Program-made: the position numbers and the translations under genes
Shown here: positions 15,865 through 24,022 of the stretch, piece by piece
How the letters are laid out: each line of letters starts with the position of its first letter
Numbering within the stretch: position 1 is the first letter of the stretch
The notes under the pieces: model-generated
Seen by the model: the letters and a program-made list of their open reading frames with translations, nothing else
What the model was told of the DNA's origin: nothing
The model's database searches: none
DNA from: Polyangiaceae bacterium
GTDB taxonomy: Bacteria > Myxococcota_A > Polyangia > Polyangiales > Polyangiaceae
Assembly: GCA_015075635.1 (NCBI GenBank)
Contig: JABTUA010000003.1
Span: 558,001-622,000, forward strand
DNA: 64,000 nucleotides
Reading direction: 5' to 3'

Positions 15865-17706
15865 CTACTCCAGCGGCACGTCGAGCCCCACGATCTTCAT
15901 CAGGCGCAGCGCATTCCCAGCGGACACCGGACCGGGGCGCAGCTTGTAGTCGAAGGTCATCGCGTCGTCTTTGACGCTCTCCTGGAAGTGGACCTGCTCG
16001 ACGTGGCTCATCAGGTTGTCGGGCAGCCGGCAGAGCTCCATGTCGTGGGTGGAGACCGCCCCGATTGCGCCCCGCGCGATCAGCTCGCCGAGCACCCAGC
16101 GGGCGCCGACCTGGCGCTCTCGCGAGTTCGTGCCGTGCAGCACTTCGTCCAAGAGGAAGAACACTGGGAGCTCCTGGCCGGTTGCGTCGAGGACGACCTT
16201 CAGCTTGCGCACCTCGGCGTAGAAGTGGCTGACGCCCTGCTCGAGGGAGTCGCTGATGCGCATGCTCGTGCGCACGGCCAGCCGGCAGAGACGCAGCTTC
16301 TTGGCCGCCACGGGCGCGCCGGCCATGGCCATCACCGCGGCGAGGCCCATGGAGCGCAGCATCGTGCTCTTCCCGCTCATGTTCGAGCCGGTCACCAGGA
16401 GGGCACGGCCCGCTCCGGGCAGGGACAAGCTGTTCTCGACCCGCACCTCCGGCCCTAGCAGCGGGTGTCCCATCTGCTCCGCTTCGAACAGCACCTCTTC
16501 CTGGCTGAGCTCGGGGAAGGTCACTTTGGCGTCGTCGTAGAGCAAGCCGGCGAAGGACGACAGAGCCTCGAGCTCGCCGAGCGCGCGGAACCAGTCGCGC
16601 GCGGCTTTCCCCGCGCTCTCCTGCCAGTTCTCGAGCAAGACGGTGCAGTGGATGTCCCAGAGCAAGAGCGCGTTGGCGAACGGATGGATCAGACCGTTGT
16701 GACGCAGGTCGTACCAGCTCACCGCGCGCCGGAACTCGGCCATGGCCACGGAAGGAGTCTTCCCGTCTCGCGTGATGCGCGCCTTCATCTCGCGAAGGAG
16801 CGAGCTCGGCAGGTCGAGCTTCTCGAGCACCTCCAACATCGCGCCGTAGCGCAGGAACGCGCCCTCCGTGCTCGACACCGCGATGAACACGCGCGCGGTG
16901 ATGTCCCGCGTCGCCAGGTTCAGCACCAGCGAGACGGCGATGGGTACGCCCCAGGCGAACGAGGGCAATCCGAACGAGACGCTGCCGATGATGCCCGCGA
17001 TGGACAGCACCGGCAAAAGGCGCGCCGCCCAGACGAGCGCGGGCTTCTTGTTGAGCTTCGGAGCGCTCTCCGCCCAGGCGAGCAGCGGCTCCGGGTCCGG
17101 AGCAGGGCGATGCGCGCGCTGCTTGCCGTCGGGCTCGGTCGCCGCCAGCGCCAGCGCCTCCAAGCGCTGGCGAGTCTCCTGCTCCGGCGCGAGCGCCCGC
17201 ACTGCCTCTTGCCGCGCCAGGATCGCGTCGTAGGCGGCGGGCCCAGACAGGAAGCGGGCCAGCGCCTCCTGCCCGTAGCGAGTGTGCGCCACCGAGAGCC
17301 GCTGGAACAGCGAGCCCGGGCCGAACAGGTCGAGATCGCCCGCGTACGGGTGGGCGGGATCCAGGAAACGAGCGCCATTCTCCGGCAGCTCGCGCCACTT
17401 GCCGGTCACGCGGCTCTCCGCGTTCCGGTTCACTCGGGCCCAGCGCCTGGCCGTGTCCTCCGCGCCGATGATCCGCGCGTGGACGACCAGGAGCGCGACG
17501 AAACAGGCGAGGCCCGCCGCTGCCAGCGAGCCGCTGAGGTCGACGGCGCGGCCTGTCAGCGCGACGATCGCGGACACCACGGCCACCCCGAAGGAGACGC
17601 CGCGCAGGTTGGAGATCAGCCTGGACCGCGCGCCATGCTCCTCGGCTTCCTTCTCGAACCGCGCGGCGCGCGTCCGGTACTCTTCGCGTCTGTCGGTCGT
17701 CTTCAC
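15865..17706 (-). CDS. Membrane-associated MutS-family ATPase
   Basis: The 613-residue protein has hydrophobic segments near residues 35-75 (FGVAVVSAIVALTG, LAAAGLACFVALLVVHA) and 230-265, then helical core and C-terminal MutS ATPase. Walker A is TGSNMSGKST near 440, the signature loop is EQGVSHFYAEV, Walker B is FFLLDEVLHGTNS, and STHDMELCRL follows. The mismatch-recognition domain I of MutS1 is absent, so this is a MutS2/MutS-III-like relative rather than a classical repair protein. GTG 17706 overlaps the cheB stop (GTGA). The membrane segments make a non-repair role plausible but unproven. Confidence 0.85.
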   Translation of the reverse strand: MKTTDRREEYRTRAARFEKEAEEHGARSRLISNLRGVSFGVAVVSAIVALTGRAVDLSGSLAAAGLACFVALLVVHARIIGAEDTARRWARVNRNAESRVTGKWRELPENGARFLDPAHPYAGDLDLFGPGSLFQRLSVAHTRYGQEALARFLSGPAAYDAILARQEAVRALAPEQETRQRLEALALAATEPDGKQRAHRPAPDPEPLLAWAESAPKLNKKPALVWAARLLPVLSIAGIIGSVSFGLPSFAWGVPIAVSLVLNLATRDITARVFIAVSSTEGAFLRYGAMLEVLEKLDLPSSLLREMKARITRDGKTPSVAMAEFRRAVSWYDLRHNGLIHPFANALLLWDIHCTVLLENWQESAGKAARDWFRALGELEALSSFAGLLYDDAKVTFPELSQEEVLFEAEQMGHPLLGPEVRVENSLSLPGAGRALLVTGSNMSGKSTMLRSMGLAAVMAMAGAPVAAKKLRLCRLAVRTSMRISDSLEQGVSHFYAEVRKLKVVLDATGQELPVFFLLDEVLHGTNSRERQVGARWVLGELIARGAIGAVSTHDMELCRLPDNLMSHVEQVHFQESVKDDAMTFDYKLRPGPVSAGNALRLMKIVGLDVPLE

Positions 17707-18770
17707 GAGCTCACGAGTCGGCTCACGCTCCGTCCGATTTGGTCCAGCGGCAAGACCTCGTCGACGACGCCCAGCTCCACGGCGGCTTTGGGCATGCCGT
17801 AGACGGTGCAGGTGGCTTTGTCTTGGGCGAAGGTTCGGCCTCCCGCGGCCTTGATGGCGGCGAGCCCCAGCGCGCCGTCACGGCCCATCCCGGTGAGCAC
17901 CACGCCGACGCTGCGGGCGCCGTAGACCTGCGCGGCGCTCTTGAGCGTGACGTCGGCGGCCGGCCGCACGCCGTGCACCGGCGGCCCTTCGTTCACCGAA
18001 ACGGTGCCGTCGCGCTCGAGCACGAGGTGCAAACCCCCCGGCGCGACCAGGGCTCGCCCGGCTTCGAGCGCGTCCCCCGACTTGGCCTCGCTGATGCCGA
18101 AGCCGGCGCGCTCCGCCAGTTGTTCTGCCAGCGCAGAGGTGAACCCTGCGGACATGTGCTGCACCACGACCACGGCGGCCTTCCCGAGCGAGGCGAGCTC
18201 CGGCAGGACGCGAAACAACGCCGCCGGTCCTCCAGTTGAGCTCGCGATCACCACGACCCTGAGCCCCGCGGGCATGGCCTTCTGCGGCGAGCGCGGCGCG
18301 CGCCGCGAGACCGGCGCTTCGCTCGGGCCCATTTCCACTTGGGTCATCGAGCCCCGGACGTTGGCGCCCGCCGCGGAGAGCAGCTTCTCGACCAGCTGGT
18401 CGCGAATGGCATTCAGGTTCGCGCTCACCTCGCCGTCGGGCTTCTCGACGAAGTCCACGGCCCCAGCGGCCAGGGCCTGCACCGTGGCCGCGGCGCCCTC
18501 CCGGGTGTGCGCGCTCAGCATGACGATGGGCGTGGCGTGCTTGGCCAGAATGGCCCGGGTCGCCTCCGCGCCATTCAGGCCTGGCATGTTGAAGTCCATG
18601 CTGATGACGTCGGGCCGCAGCTCGGCGGCGAGCTTCACGGCCTCTTCGCCATCCTTGGCCTGACCGGCGATCTCGAAGCGCGGATCGGCGGCGAGCACTC
18701 GGCTGATGGCGCCGCGCATGAACGCGGAGTCGTCGACGACCAGGACCCGGAGCCGTTCGTTCACCGGCAC
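17703..18770 (-). CDS. cheB: Chemotaxis protein-glutamate methylesterase CheB
   Basis: The 355-residue protein has a receiver domain (residues 8-125; phospho-acceptor Asp59 in VISMDFNMPG) and a methylesterase domain (about 165-350). The catalytic triad motifs are SSTGGP (Ser), VVQHM (His) and LTGMGRDGA (Asp). It removes methyl groups from chemoreceptors or Frz-like receptors. No other che genes are nearby, so it is an orphan in this window. It leads a three-gene leftward operon with the MutS-like and lipoprotein genes. GTG start. Confidence 0.93.
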   Translation of the reverse strand: MPVNERLRVLVVDDSAFMRGAISRVLAADPRFEIAGQAKDGEEAVKLAAELRPDVISMDFNMPGLNGAEATRAILAKHATPIVMLSAHTREGAAATVQALAAGAVDFVEKPDGEVSANLNAIRDQLVEKLLSAAGANVRGSMTQVEMGPSEAPVSRRAPRSPQKAMPAGLRVVVIASSTGGPAALFRVLPELASLGKAAVVVVQHMSAGFTSALAEQLAERAGFGISEAKSGDALEAGRALVAPGGLHLVLERDGTVSVNEGPPVHGVRPAADVTLKSAAQVYGARSVGVVLTGMGRDGALGLAAIKAAGGRTFAQDKATCTVYGMPKAAVELGVVDEVLPLDQIGRSVSRLVSS

Positions 18771-18802
18771 ACTCTAGAGCATCCGTTGGGCCGGAGGACG
18801 TC

Positions 18803-19249
18803 CTATTTCCGCCGTGAGAATCCCGATACATCGACCAAACCGTTCAACTGCAGCACGGTCAAGGCGACCTTGACTCGCGGGACCGAGAGCCCCGTCGCTG
18901 CCACGAGCGAGTCCGGCAACAAACCGTGCCCTGCTTGGATCGCGGCGAGCACGCGGGTGGCATCTTCGCCGTCGCTCGCGCTGACTGCCAGCTCCAATCG
19001 TGGAGATTGCTCGCCTGAGCGCTCGCCTGAGCGCTCGCCTGAGCGCTCGGTGGCGGGGGCGCCTGACGCTGGGTGCGAGCCCGCGAGCAACGCATCGTAG
19101 GCGTCGATGCCGAGCAGTACGGCGCATATGCGGCCGCGCCGAGACAAGAACAAAGGACGCGCCTCACGCAACACACGGTCCATGGTCGCGCCGGGGCTGA
19201 CCCTCAGATCGCAGAGGGGGACAATCGTGGGAGCAGTCCTGTCGGCCAT
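18803..19249 (-). CDS. Phd/YefM-like antitoxin domain with winged-helix tail
   Basis: A 148-residue protein from ATG 19249. Residues about 1-58 resemble Phd/YefM antitoxins (LRVSPGATMDRVLREARPLFLSRRGRICAVLLGIDAYDAL). A low-complexity linker with ERSG repeats, from a 12-bp tandem repeat near 19008-19050, leads to a C-terminal winged-helix-like segment (LLPDSLVAATGLSVPRVKVAL). No toxin gene is adjacent. It may be an orphan regulator or antitoxin. The large minisatellite begins about 75 bp upstream. Confidence 0.6.
   Translation of the reverse strand: MADRTAPTIVPLCDLRVSPGATMDRVLREARPLFLSRRGRICAVLLGIDAYDALLAGSHPASGAPATERSGERSGERSGEQSPRLELAVSASDGEDATRVLAAIQAGHGLLPDSLVAATGLSVPRVKVALTVLQLNGLVDVSGFSRRK
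19008..19050. repeat. 12-bp tandem repeat inside the antitoxin-like gene
   Basis: GCCTGAGCGCTC-type units repeat three to four times and encode the (ERSG)n linker. The unit length is a multiple of three, so copy-number change would keep the reading frame. Confidence 0.75.
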
Positions 19250-19327
19250 GATTGCCCTTCTTCGGCGCCGCCTTCCAATCGGTTGCGCGAGATCTTCGAT
19301 CTTCGAGGGAACGTCCGCCGCTGAAGT

Positions 19328-19914
19328 GTGCGGTTGGGCGTGCGGTTGGGCGTGCGGTTGGGCGTGCGGTTGGGCGTGCGGTTGGCGTGCAGGCGGGGTG
19401 CACGCGACTCGATGAGGCTCGACAGAGGGAGGGGTGTCCCACGAGAGCGAAGTGTGCGGTTGGGCGTGCGGTTGGGCGTGCGGTTGGGCGTGCGGTTGGG
19501 CGTGCGGTTGGGCGTGCGGTTGGGCGTGCGGTTGGGCGTGCGGTTGGGCGTGCAGGCGGGTGCACGCGACTCGATGAGGCTCGACAGAGGGAGGGGTGTC
19601 CCACGAGAGCGAAGTGTGCGGTTGGGCGTGCGGTTGGGCGTGCGGTTGGGCGTGCGGTTGGGCGTGCGGTTGGGCGTGCGGTTGGGCGTGCGGTTGGGCG
19701 TGCGGTTGGGCGTGCGGTTGGGCGTGCGGTTGGGCGTGCAGGCGGCGTGCACGCGACTCGATGAGGCTCGACAGAGGGAGGGGTGTGCCACGAGAGCGAA
19801 GTGTGCGGTTGGGCGTGCGGTTGGGCGTGCAGTTGGGCGTGCGGTTGGGCGTGCGGTTGGGCGTGCGGTTGGGCGTGCGGTTGGGCGTGCGGTTGGGCGT
19901 GCGGTTGGGCGTGC
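19328..19914. repeat. Nested minisatellite: 12-bp units in four blocks separated by about 67-bp spacers
   Basis: The unit GTGCGGTTGGGC occurs about 5, 8, 10 and 9 times in four blocks. Three nearly identical spacers (about 19387-19453, 19550-19616, 19736-19802; each contains ACTCGATGAGGCTCGACAG) separate the blocks, so a higher-order unit has itself been duplicated. The region 19250-20048 holds no supported gene; long frames appear on both strands only because the unit has no stop codon in any frame and a length divisible by three. G-runs (GG-TT-GGG) could form quadruplex DNA. Confidence 0.9.
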
Positions 19915-20048
19915 GTGGGAGTTGCGCAAGCGCGAGGCGAGGCGCGGTCGGGTACCGGACAGGGTACCGGGTACGACATCGCTGACAGTTGGGGTGAGGG
20001 TCGCCGGCGCGGGCGCGCGGAGAGGCGCGAGCCCGGCAGCGCCACTTC

Positions 20049-20684
20049 CTACTTCTTCAGCCGCGCGAGGCGGATCACCGCGGTGGCGCCCACCATCTGG
20101 GACTCGGGCGTGCCGACGATGCGACGATCGACCACGTGGGCGATGCAGTCGGCGGCGGCGGCGCTCATCGCGACGCGCTTCTGCACGGACACGCCCTCGG
20201 CGCGGCCGCGCGCGCTGACCAGGAATCGCACGTGGGCTTCGCCTTCGAGCTTCTCCAGGCCGCCGTGCTTGCCCACGCACTCGAGCATCTTGTCCTTGCC
20301 CAGGGCGAGCTTCTTCTCCGCCGCAGGCAGCTTGCCTTCGTCGGGCGTCACGCTGATGCCCTTGAGCGCGTAGGTCTTCAGCGGGTCCTCCGCCGGAGCC
20401 TCCGCGCTCGCCGAGGCGGAGGGTGCGACGCTCGCGCTGGGGGCCGGCGCGGCGCTCGCCGCCGCCGCTGGCTTGATGGCCTTGGTCCCCGCAGGGAGCG
20501 ACGCGGACTCCTCCTGCGAGATGCAGCGCACCAGCATGCCCTTGCCGTTCGAGAGGCGTCCCCAGGGGCAGACCGGGTCGTAGGGGTAGCGGCTGGCTTC
20601 CTGCGCCACGCCGGGGCGCGCGCCGAGCAACATGCCGACGGCGGCGGCGCCGACGACGCCGAGGAGAGTGGCGGTCCTTCTCAT
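20049..20684 (-). CDS. Exported protein with AgmX/TonB-like C-terminal domain
   Basis: The 211-residue product has a cleavable signal peptide (ending GVAQ near residue 28), a short Cys-containing segment (DPVCPWGRLSNGKGMLVRC), an Ala/Ser/Pro-rich linker, and a C-terminal domain about residues 115-211. It has Cys in LECVGKHGG and DCIAHVVDRRIVG, and a FLVSARGRAEGVSVQ strand, the layout of the AgmX/PglI C-terminal domain of myxobacteria. ATG overlaps the cyclase stop (ATGA), so it is co-transcribed with it. A structural or envelope role is likely. Confidence 0.7.
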   Translation of the reverse strand: MRRTATLLGVVGAAAVGMLLGARPGVAQEASRYPYDPVCPWGRLSNGKGMLVRCISQEESASLPAGTKAIKPAAAASAAPAPSASVAPSASASAEAPAEDPLKTYALKGISVTPDEGKLPAAEKKLALGKDKMLECVGKHGGLEKLEGEAHVRFLVSARGRAEGVSVQKRVAMSAAAADCIAHVVDRRIVGTPESQMVGATAVIRLARLKK

Positions 20685-22438
20685 TGCTTGAATCCCTTGA
20701 GCACGTACGCGCTCTGCGGCTCGTCGATGCCCTTGAAAGTGAGGCCGGTCATCTCCTCGACCTCCACGTAGTCCTTGATGCGCTCGTACACCGACACGCT
20801 CATCAGCACGCCGCCGAGCGGGGCCTTGCCCTCGTGACGCTGGGCGCGGTTCACCACGTCGCCGATGCAGGTATAGTCACGACGGACGTGGCGCGATCCG
20901 ATGTCTCCGCGCACGATCTTCCCGCAGTTGAGGCCGATGCGCATGGTCAGGCGCTGGTCTTTGCCTTCGTTGAAACGCCCGAGCGCCTGCTGCATTCCCC
21001 AGGCGGCGCGGGCGGCGCGCAGGGCGTGCTGCTCGTCGAGCTCGGGACGGTCCTCGAACACTGCCATGATGGCGTCACCGATGAACTTGTCGATGTCGCC
21101 GCCTTGCTGCTTGATCACCACGCACAGGGCGTCGAACGACTCGTTCAGGATCGACACGACCTGGGCCGGGGTCATCTTCGAGCTCATGTTGGTGAAGCCG
21201 GAGATGTCGCTGAACAGGAGCGTGGCGTCGACCTCCTGCGCCCGGACCTCGCCGAATGTACCGGCCTCGCGGCTCATCTCCTCGGCGGCCTTGACGGCTC
21301 CTTCACTGATGTAGAGCCGCGACGCTTCCTTGTAGCGAGACAGGCGCGCCTCGGCCAGCACCCGCTCGACGATGGCGATGCACTTGTCCGTGCCGAAGGG
21401 CTTCACCAGGTAGCTGGTCAGGCCGGCGGCGCGCATCTGAGCCTGGTCGCGCTTGGTGTCCCGCGCGGTCAGCATCACGATGGGCACGTCGCGGGTCTTC
21501 GCGTCGCGCCGCAGCGCGTGCACCAGCTGGAAGCCCGTCATGCGCGGCATGTCGTAGTCGGTCAGCACCAGGTCGGGCGGGGTGGCCACGGCCTTGTCGC
21601 GGCCGTCGGCGCCGTCGACGGCGGTCTCGACGCGGAAACCTTGGCGCCGCAAGCAGTCGGCCACCAGGTGGCGGATGGCCGCCGAGTCGTCCACCACCAG
21701 CACGCGCTCCCGCGCGCTGATCATGCGCGTCGCGAGCAGCGAGTGCAGGCGGCTCACCAGCTCCTCCGGGACCACGGGCTTGACCAGGTAGTCGTCCGCC
21801 CCGGAGTCGAAGCCGCGCTCGAGATCCGCCGCCTCGCCCAGGCTCGAGCAGATCACCACCGGTAGGTCGGCCAGGGCGTCATCGTTCTTGACGGTGCGGC
21901 ACAGCGTGTAGCCGTCCATCTTCGGCATCTCGACGTCGGTCAGCAGGAGATCCGGCTTTCGCGCCTTGATCATGGTCAGGGCCTCTTCCCCGTCCCAGGC
22001 CTCGCGCACGTCGTAGCCCGCCGCCGTCAGGAGCGGGACAGTGTGCTTGTGGATGAGATCGCTGTCGTCGGCCAGGAGCACCACGAGCTTGCCGCGCGCG
22101 CTGTCTTCGATGGTGGCCAGGAGCTCGTGGGTCTGGAACGGGATCGAGAGCGCCCGGAAGAACCCGGCCCGCTGCGCGTCCTCGCAGGCGGAGACGTCGA
22201 GCCCCAGGTACACGGCCCGCTCGGGTGCGACCCCCGCGGCCTGGGCTGCCGAGAGTGCGCGCGTCGCCGGCATGCCCGCGACGACTGGCGCGAACAGCAC
22301 GACGTCCAGGTCGGCGGCCGCCTGTTCGAGCAGCGCCTCCAGATCCGGCGCGACCGTCAGGTCGTGTCCCGCGGGCTCGATGGCCTGCGCCACGAACTGG
22401 CCGAGCACACCGGGCGGGGTCACGAGGCCGACGTGCAT
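20681..22438 (-). CDS. Multi-receiver class III adenylate/guanylate cyclase
   Basis: A 585-residue protein. Residues about 1-110 look like a degenerate receiver. Two full receivers follow (about 117-235 with TDVEMPKMDG, and 243-360 with TDYDMPRMTG). The C-terminal class III cyclase domain (about 395-585) has metal motifs LFSDISGF and FIGDAIMAVFE, and TCIGDVVNRAQR at the transition-state site. It should turn phosphorelay input into a cyclic nucleotide. Downstream gene overlaps by 4 nt. The ATG at 22438 faces the acetylglutamate kinase gene across about 62 bp. Confidence 0.92.
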   Translation of the reverse strand: MHVGLVTPPGVLGQFVAQAIEPAGHDLTVAPDLEALLEQAAADLDVVLFAPVVAGMPATRALSAAQAAGVAPERAVYLGLDVSACEDAQRAGFFRALSIPFQTHELLATIEDSARGKLVVLLADDSDLIHKHTVPLLTAAGYDVREAWDGEEALTMIKARKPDLLLTDVEMPKMDGYTLCRTVKNDDALADLPVVICSSLGEAADLERGFDSGADDYLVKPVVPEELVSRLHSLLATRMISARERVLVVDDSAAIRHLVADCLRRQGFRVETAVDGADGRDKAVATPPDLVLTDYDMPRMTGFQLVHALRRDAKTRDVPIVMLTARDTKRDQAQMRAAGLTSYLVKPFGTDKCIAIVERVLAEARLSRYKEASRLYISEGAVKAAEEMSREAGTFGEVRAQEVDATLLFSDISGFTNMSSKMTPAQVVSILNESFDALCVVIKQQGGDIDKFIGDAIMAVFEDRPELDEQHALRAARAAWGMQQALGRFNEGKDQRLTMRIGLNCGKIVRGDIGSRHVRRDYTCIGDVVNRAQRHEGKAPLGGVLMSVSVYERIKDYVEVEEMTGLTFKGIDEPQSAYVLKGFKQ

Positions 22439-22500
22439 GGGGTCGGGATACTAGCGCGACTGCCCTACCGAAGGAGCGTCGTGCTAGGGAGCCCTTCCGG

Positions 22501-23733
22501 ATGACCTCCGAACACCCACGACCGGCCGACCTCGGGCTGACCCCGGCGCTTCCGGCCACCGCGGAGGCGGTGCTCACCTTCCTGGAGAGCGTGACCCGCC
22601 GCTCCGAGGCGGAGCTGTACCTGGGCCTGTTCCGGCGCCTGCCTCGGGAGAGCTTCGCCATCGTCGCGCCCGGAGCGCCGGTCATCCGTCAGGGGCAGGG
22701 TTCCTTCACCGAGCAGATTCGCTTCCTGACCGATCTCGGGCTGGCGGCGCCCATCGTGCTCGGGCTGTTCGACCCCGCGCAGGCGGCGGTCGCGCGCGAG
22801 CGCCTGGTGAAGCGGCTGGAGGCGGCCCAGATCGACTTCACGCTGCACTTCCCGCGGGAAGAAGACCTGAGCGAGACGCTCCGGGGCGAGCTCCGCGCGG
22901 GCCGCTGGCCCATCGTGCAGCTCGCGGACGACGCGAGCGACCGGCTGGCGTGGCTGGCGCGGCTGGCGGAGCGCCTAGACACCCGCAAGCTCGTGCTCCT
23001 GCGCCGGCGCGGCCCGCTGCACCTGACAAGCGAGCGCAGCCTGAGCATCGCGGAGAAGAACCTGCTCTCGGTGGACTCGCGGGGGCTCTCGCTGGTCAAT
23101 CTCCGCACCGACACGGAGCTGCTCGCGGGGCAGAAGCTGCTGCGCAAGGAGGACGCGACCCTGTTCGGGCACGTTCAGAGCCTGCTGGGCTCGTGCGCGG
23201 ACGAGAACCTCTTGGTCAGCATCACTTCGCCCCTGGATCTCCTGCGCGAGCTCTTCACGGTGAAGGGGGCCGGCACGCTGATCAAGCGCGGCACCGCCAT
23301 CAGTCGCTTCGACTCCTACGCGGAGCTCGACCTCGGCCGGCTGGAGCTGTTGATCGAGTCGAGCTTCGGTCACGACCTGCGGGACGACTTCTTCGCCAAG
23401 CTGCCGCTCGCCGTGTACGTCGAGCAGAACTACCGCGGAGCCGCCATCGTCCACGACACGCCGGACGCGCCCTACCTCGCGAAGTTCTCGGTGGATCCGG
23501 TGGCGCAGGGCGAAGGCATGGGTCGCGATCTCTGGCAGGCCATGAGCAGGGACTTTCCCCGCCTGTTCTGGCGTACGCGCCCCGACAACCCGATCTCGAA
23601 CTGGTACGCGACGGTCTGCGATGGCCTGGTGCGCCTGCCGCGCTGGCACGTCTTCTGGCGGGGCATCGAGCCGGAGCTGATCCCGAAGCTGATCGAGCAC
23701 GCGCTCGAGCAGGGCGACGACTTCCAGCGCTGA
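22501..23733 (+). CDS. N-acetylglutamate kinase/synthase-like protein (kinase plus NAT domain)
   Basis: The 410-residue protein has an amino-acid-kinase domain (about 20-260) and a C-terminal NAT domain (about 265-400: GTLIKRGTAISRF, PLAVYVEQNYRGAAIVHDT, KFSVDPVAQGEGMGRDLW, FWRTRPDNPISNWY). This architecture matches bifunctional or vertebrate-type acetylglutamate synthase/kinase of arginine biosynthesis. The kinase half is divergent from ArgB (no clear GGGG near the N-terminus), so the synthase role is the safer assignment. ATG 22501. Followed after 9 nt by a small membrane protein. Confidence 0.75.
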   Translation: MTSEHPRPADLGLTPALPATAEAVLTFLESVTRRSEAELYLGLFRRLPRESFAIVAPGAPVIRQGQGSFTEQIRFLTDLGLAAPIVLGLFDPAQAAVARERLVKRLEAAQIDFTLHFPREEDLSETLRGELRAGRWPIVQLADDASDRLAWLARLAERLDTRKLVLLRRRGPLHLTSERSLSIAEKNLLSVDSRGLSLVNLRTDTELLAGQKLLRKEDATLFGHVQSLLGSCADENLLVSITSPLDLLRELFTVKGAGTLIKRGTAISRFDSYAELDLGRLELLIESSFGHDLRDDFFAKLPLAVYVEQNYRGAAIVHDTPDAPYLAKFSVDPVAQGEGMGRDLWQAMSRDFPRLFWRTRPDNPISNWYATVCDGLVRLPRWHVFWRGIEPELIPKLIEHALEQGDDFQR

Positions 23734-23742
23734 GGCACCCGC

Positions 23743-24012
23743 ATGATCGTCACCGCCATCGTCGCCTGCTCGATCGCCTCGTGCCTGACCGCGATCTTCG
23801 CCTTCCGCTTCCGGGCCTGGAAGGTCCCCCGGAGGCTCGTCGGCTACTTCTCCCTGTTCTTCCTGCTCGAGCTGGGCGCGGAGCATTTCCTGCTGCCGCC
23901 CGGGCTCCTGGGGCTGGAGGTCGCCGTCGTGTGCTTCGGCATCGCGGCGTTGTTCGTGGTCGCCATCCTCGCCACCCGGCGCTTCGAGACCGAGGAGAGC
24001 GAAGAATTCTGA
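23743..24012 (+). CDS. Small membrane protein, three predicted helices
   Basis: An 89-residue protein that is almost entirely hydrophobic (IVTAIVACSIASCLTAIFAF, LVGYFSLFFLLELGAEHFLL, GLEVAVVCFGIAALFVVAIL) with an acidic tail. It starts 9 nt after the acetylglutamate kinase/synthase gene and is likely co-transcribed. Convergent with the LysM gene. Function unknown. Confidence 0.65.
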   Translation: MIVTAIVACSIASCLTAIFAFRFRAWKVPRRLVGYFSLFFLLELGAEHFLLPPGLLGLEVAVVCFGIAALFVVAILATRRFETEESEEF

Positions 24013-24022
24013 GGCTCAGGCC

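Noticed and set aside
15854..17398. N-terminal extension of the second lipoprotein into the MutS-like gene
   Set aside because: Arg-rich nonsense composition and complete overlap with the MutS-like coding sequence; GTG 15853 gives a proper lipoprotein signal.
19328..19914. Possible CRISPR array
   Set aside because: The spacers are near-identical rather than unique and the short unit is 12 bp tandem, so it is a minisatellite.
19164..20280. Long repetitive open frames (GVRL, VGRA, NRTP, ARPT, CGWA repeats) on both strands
   Set aside because: The 12-bp repeat lacks stops in all six frames and is a multiple of three, so open frames arise by chance. No start context or non-repeat protein similarity.
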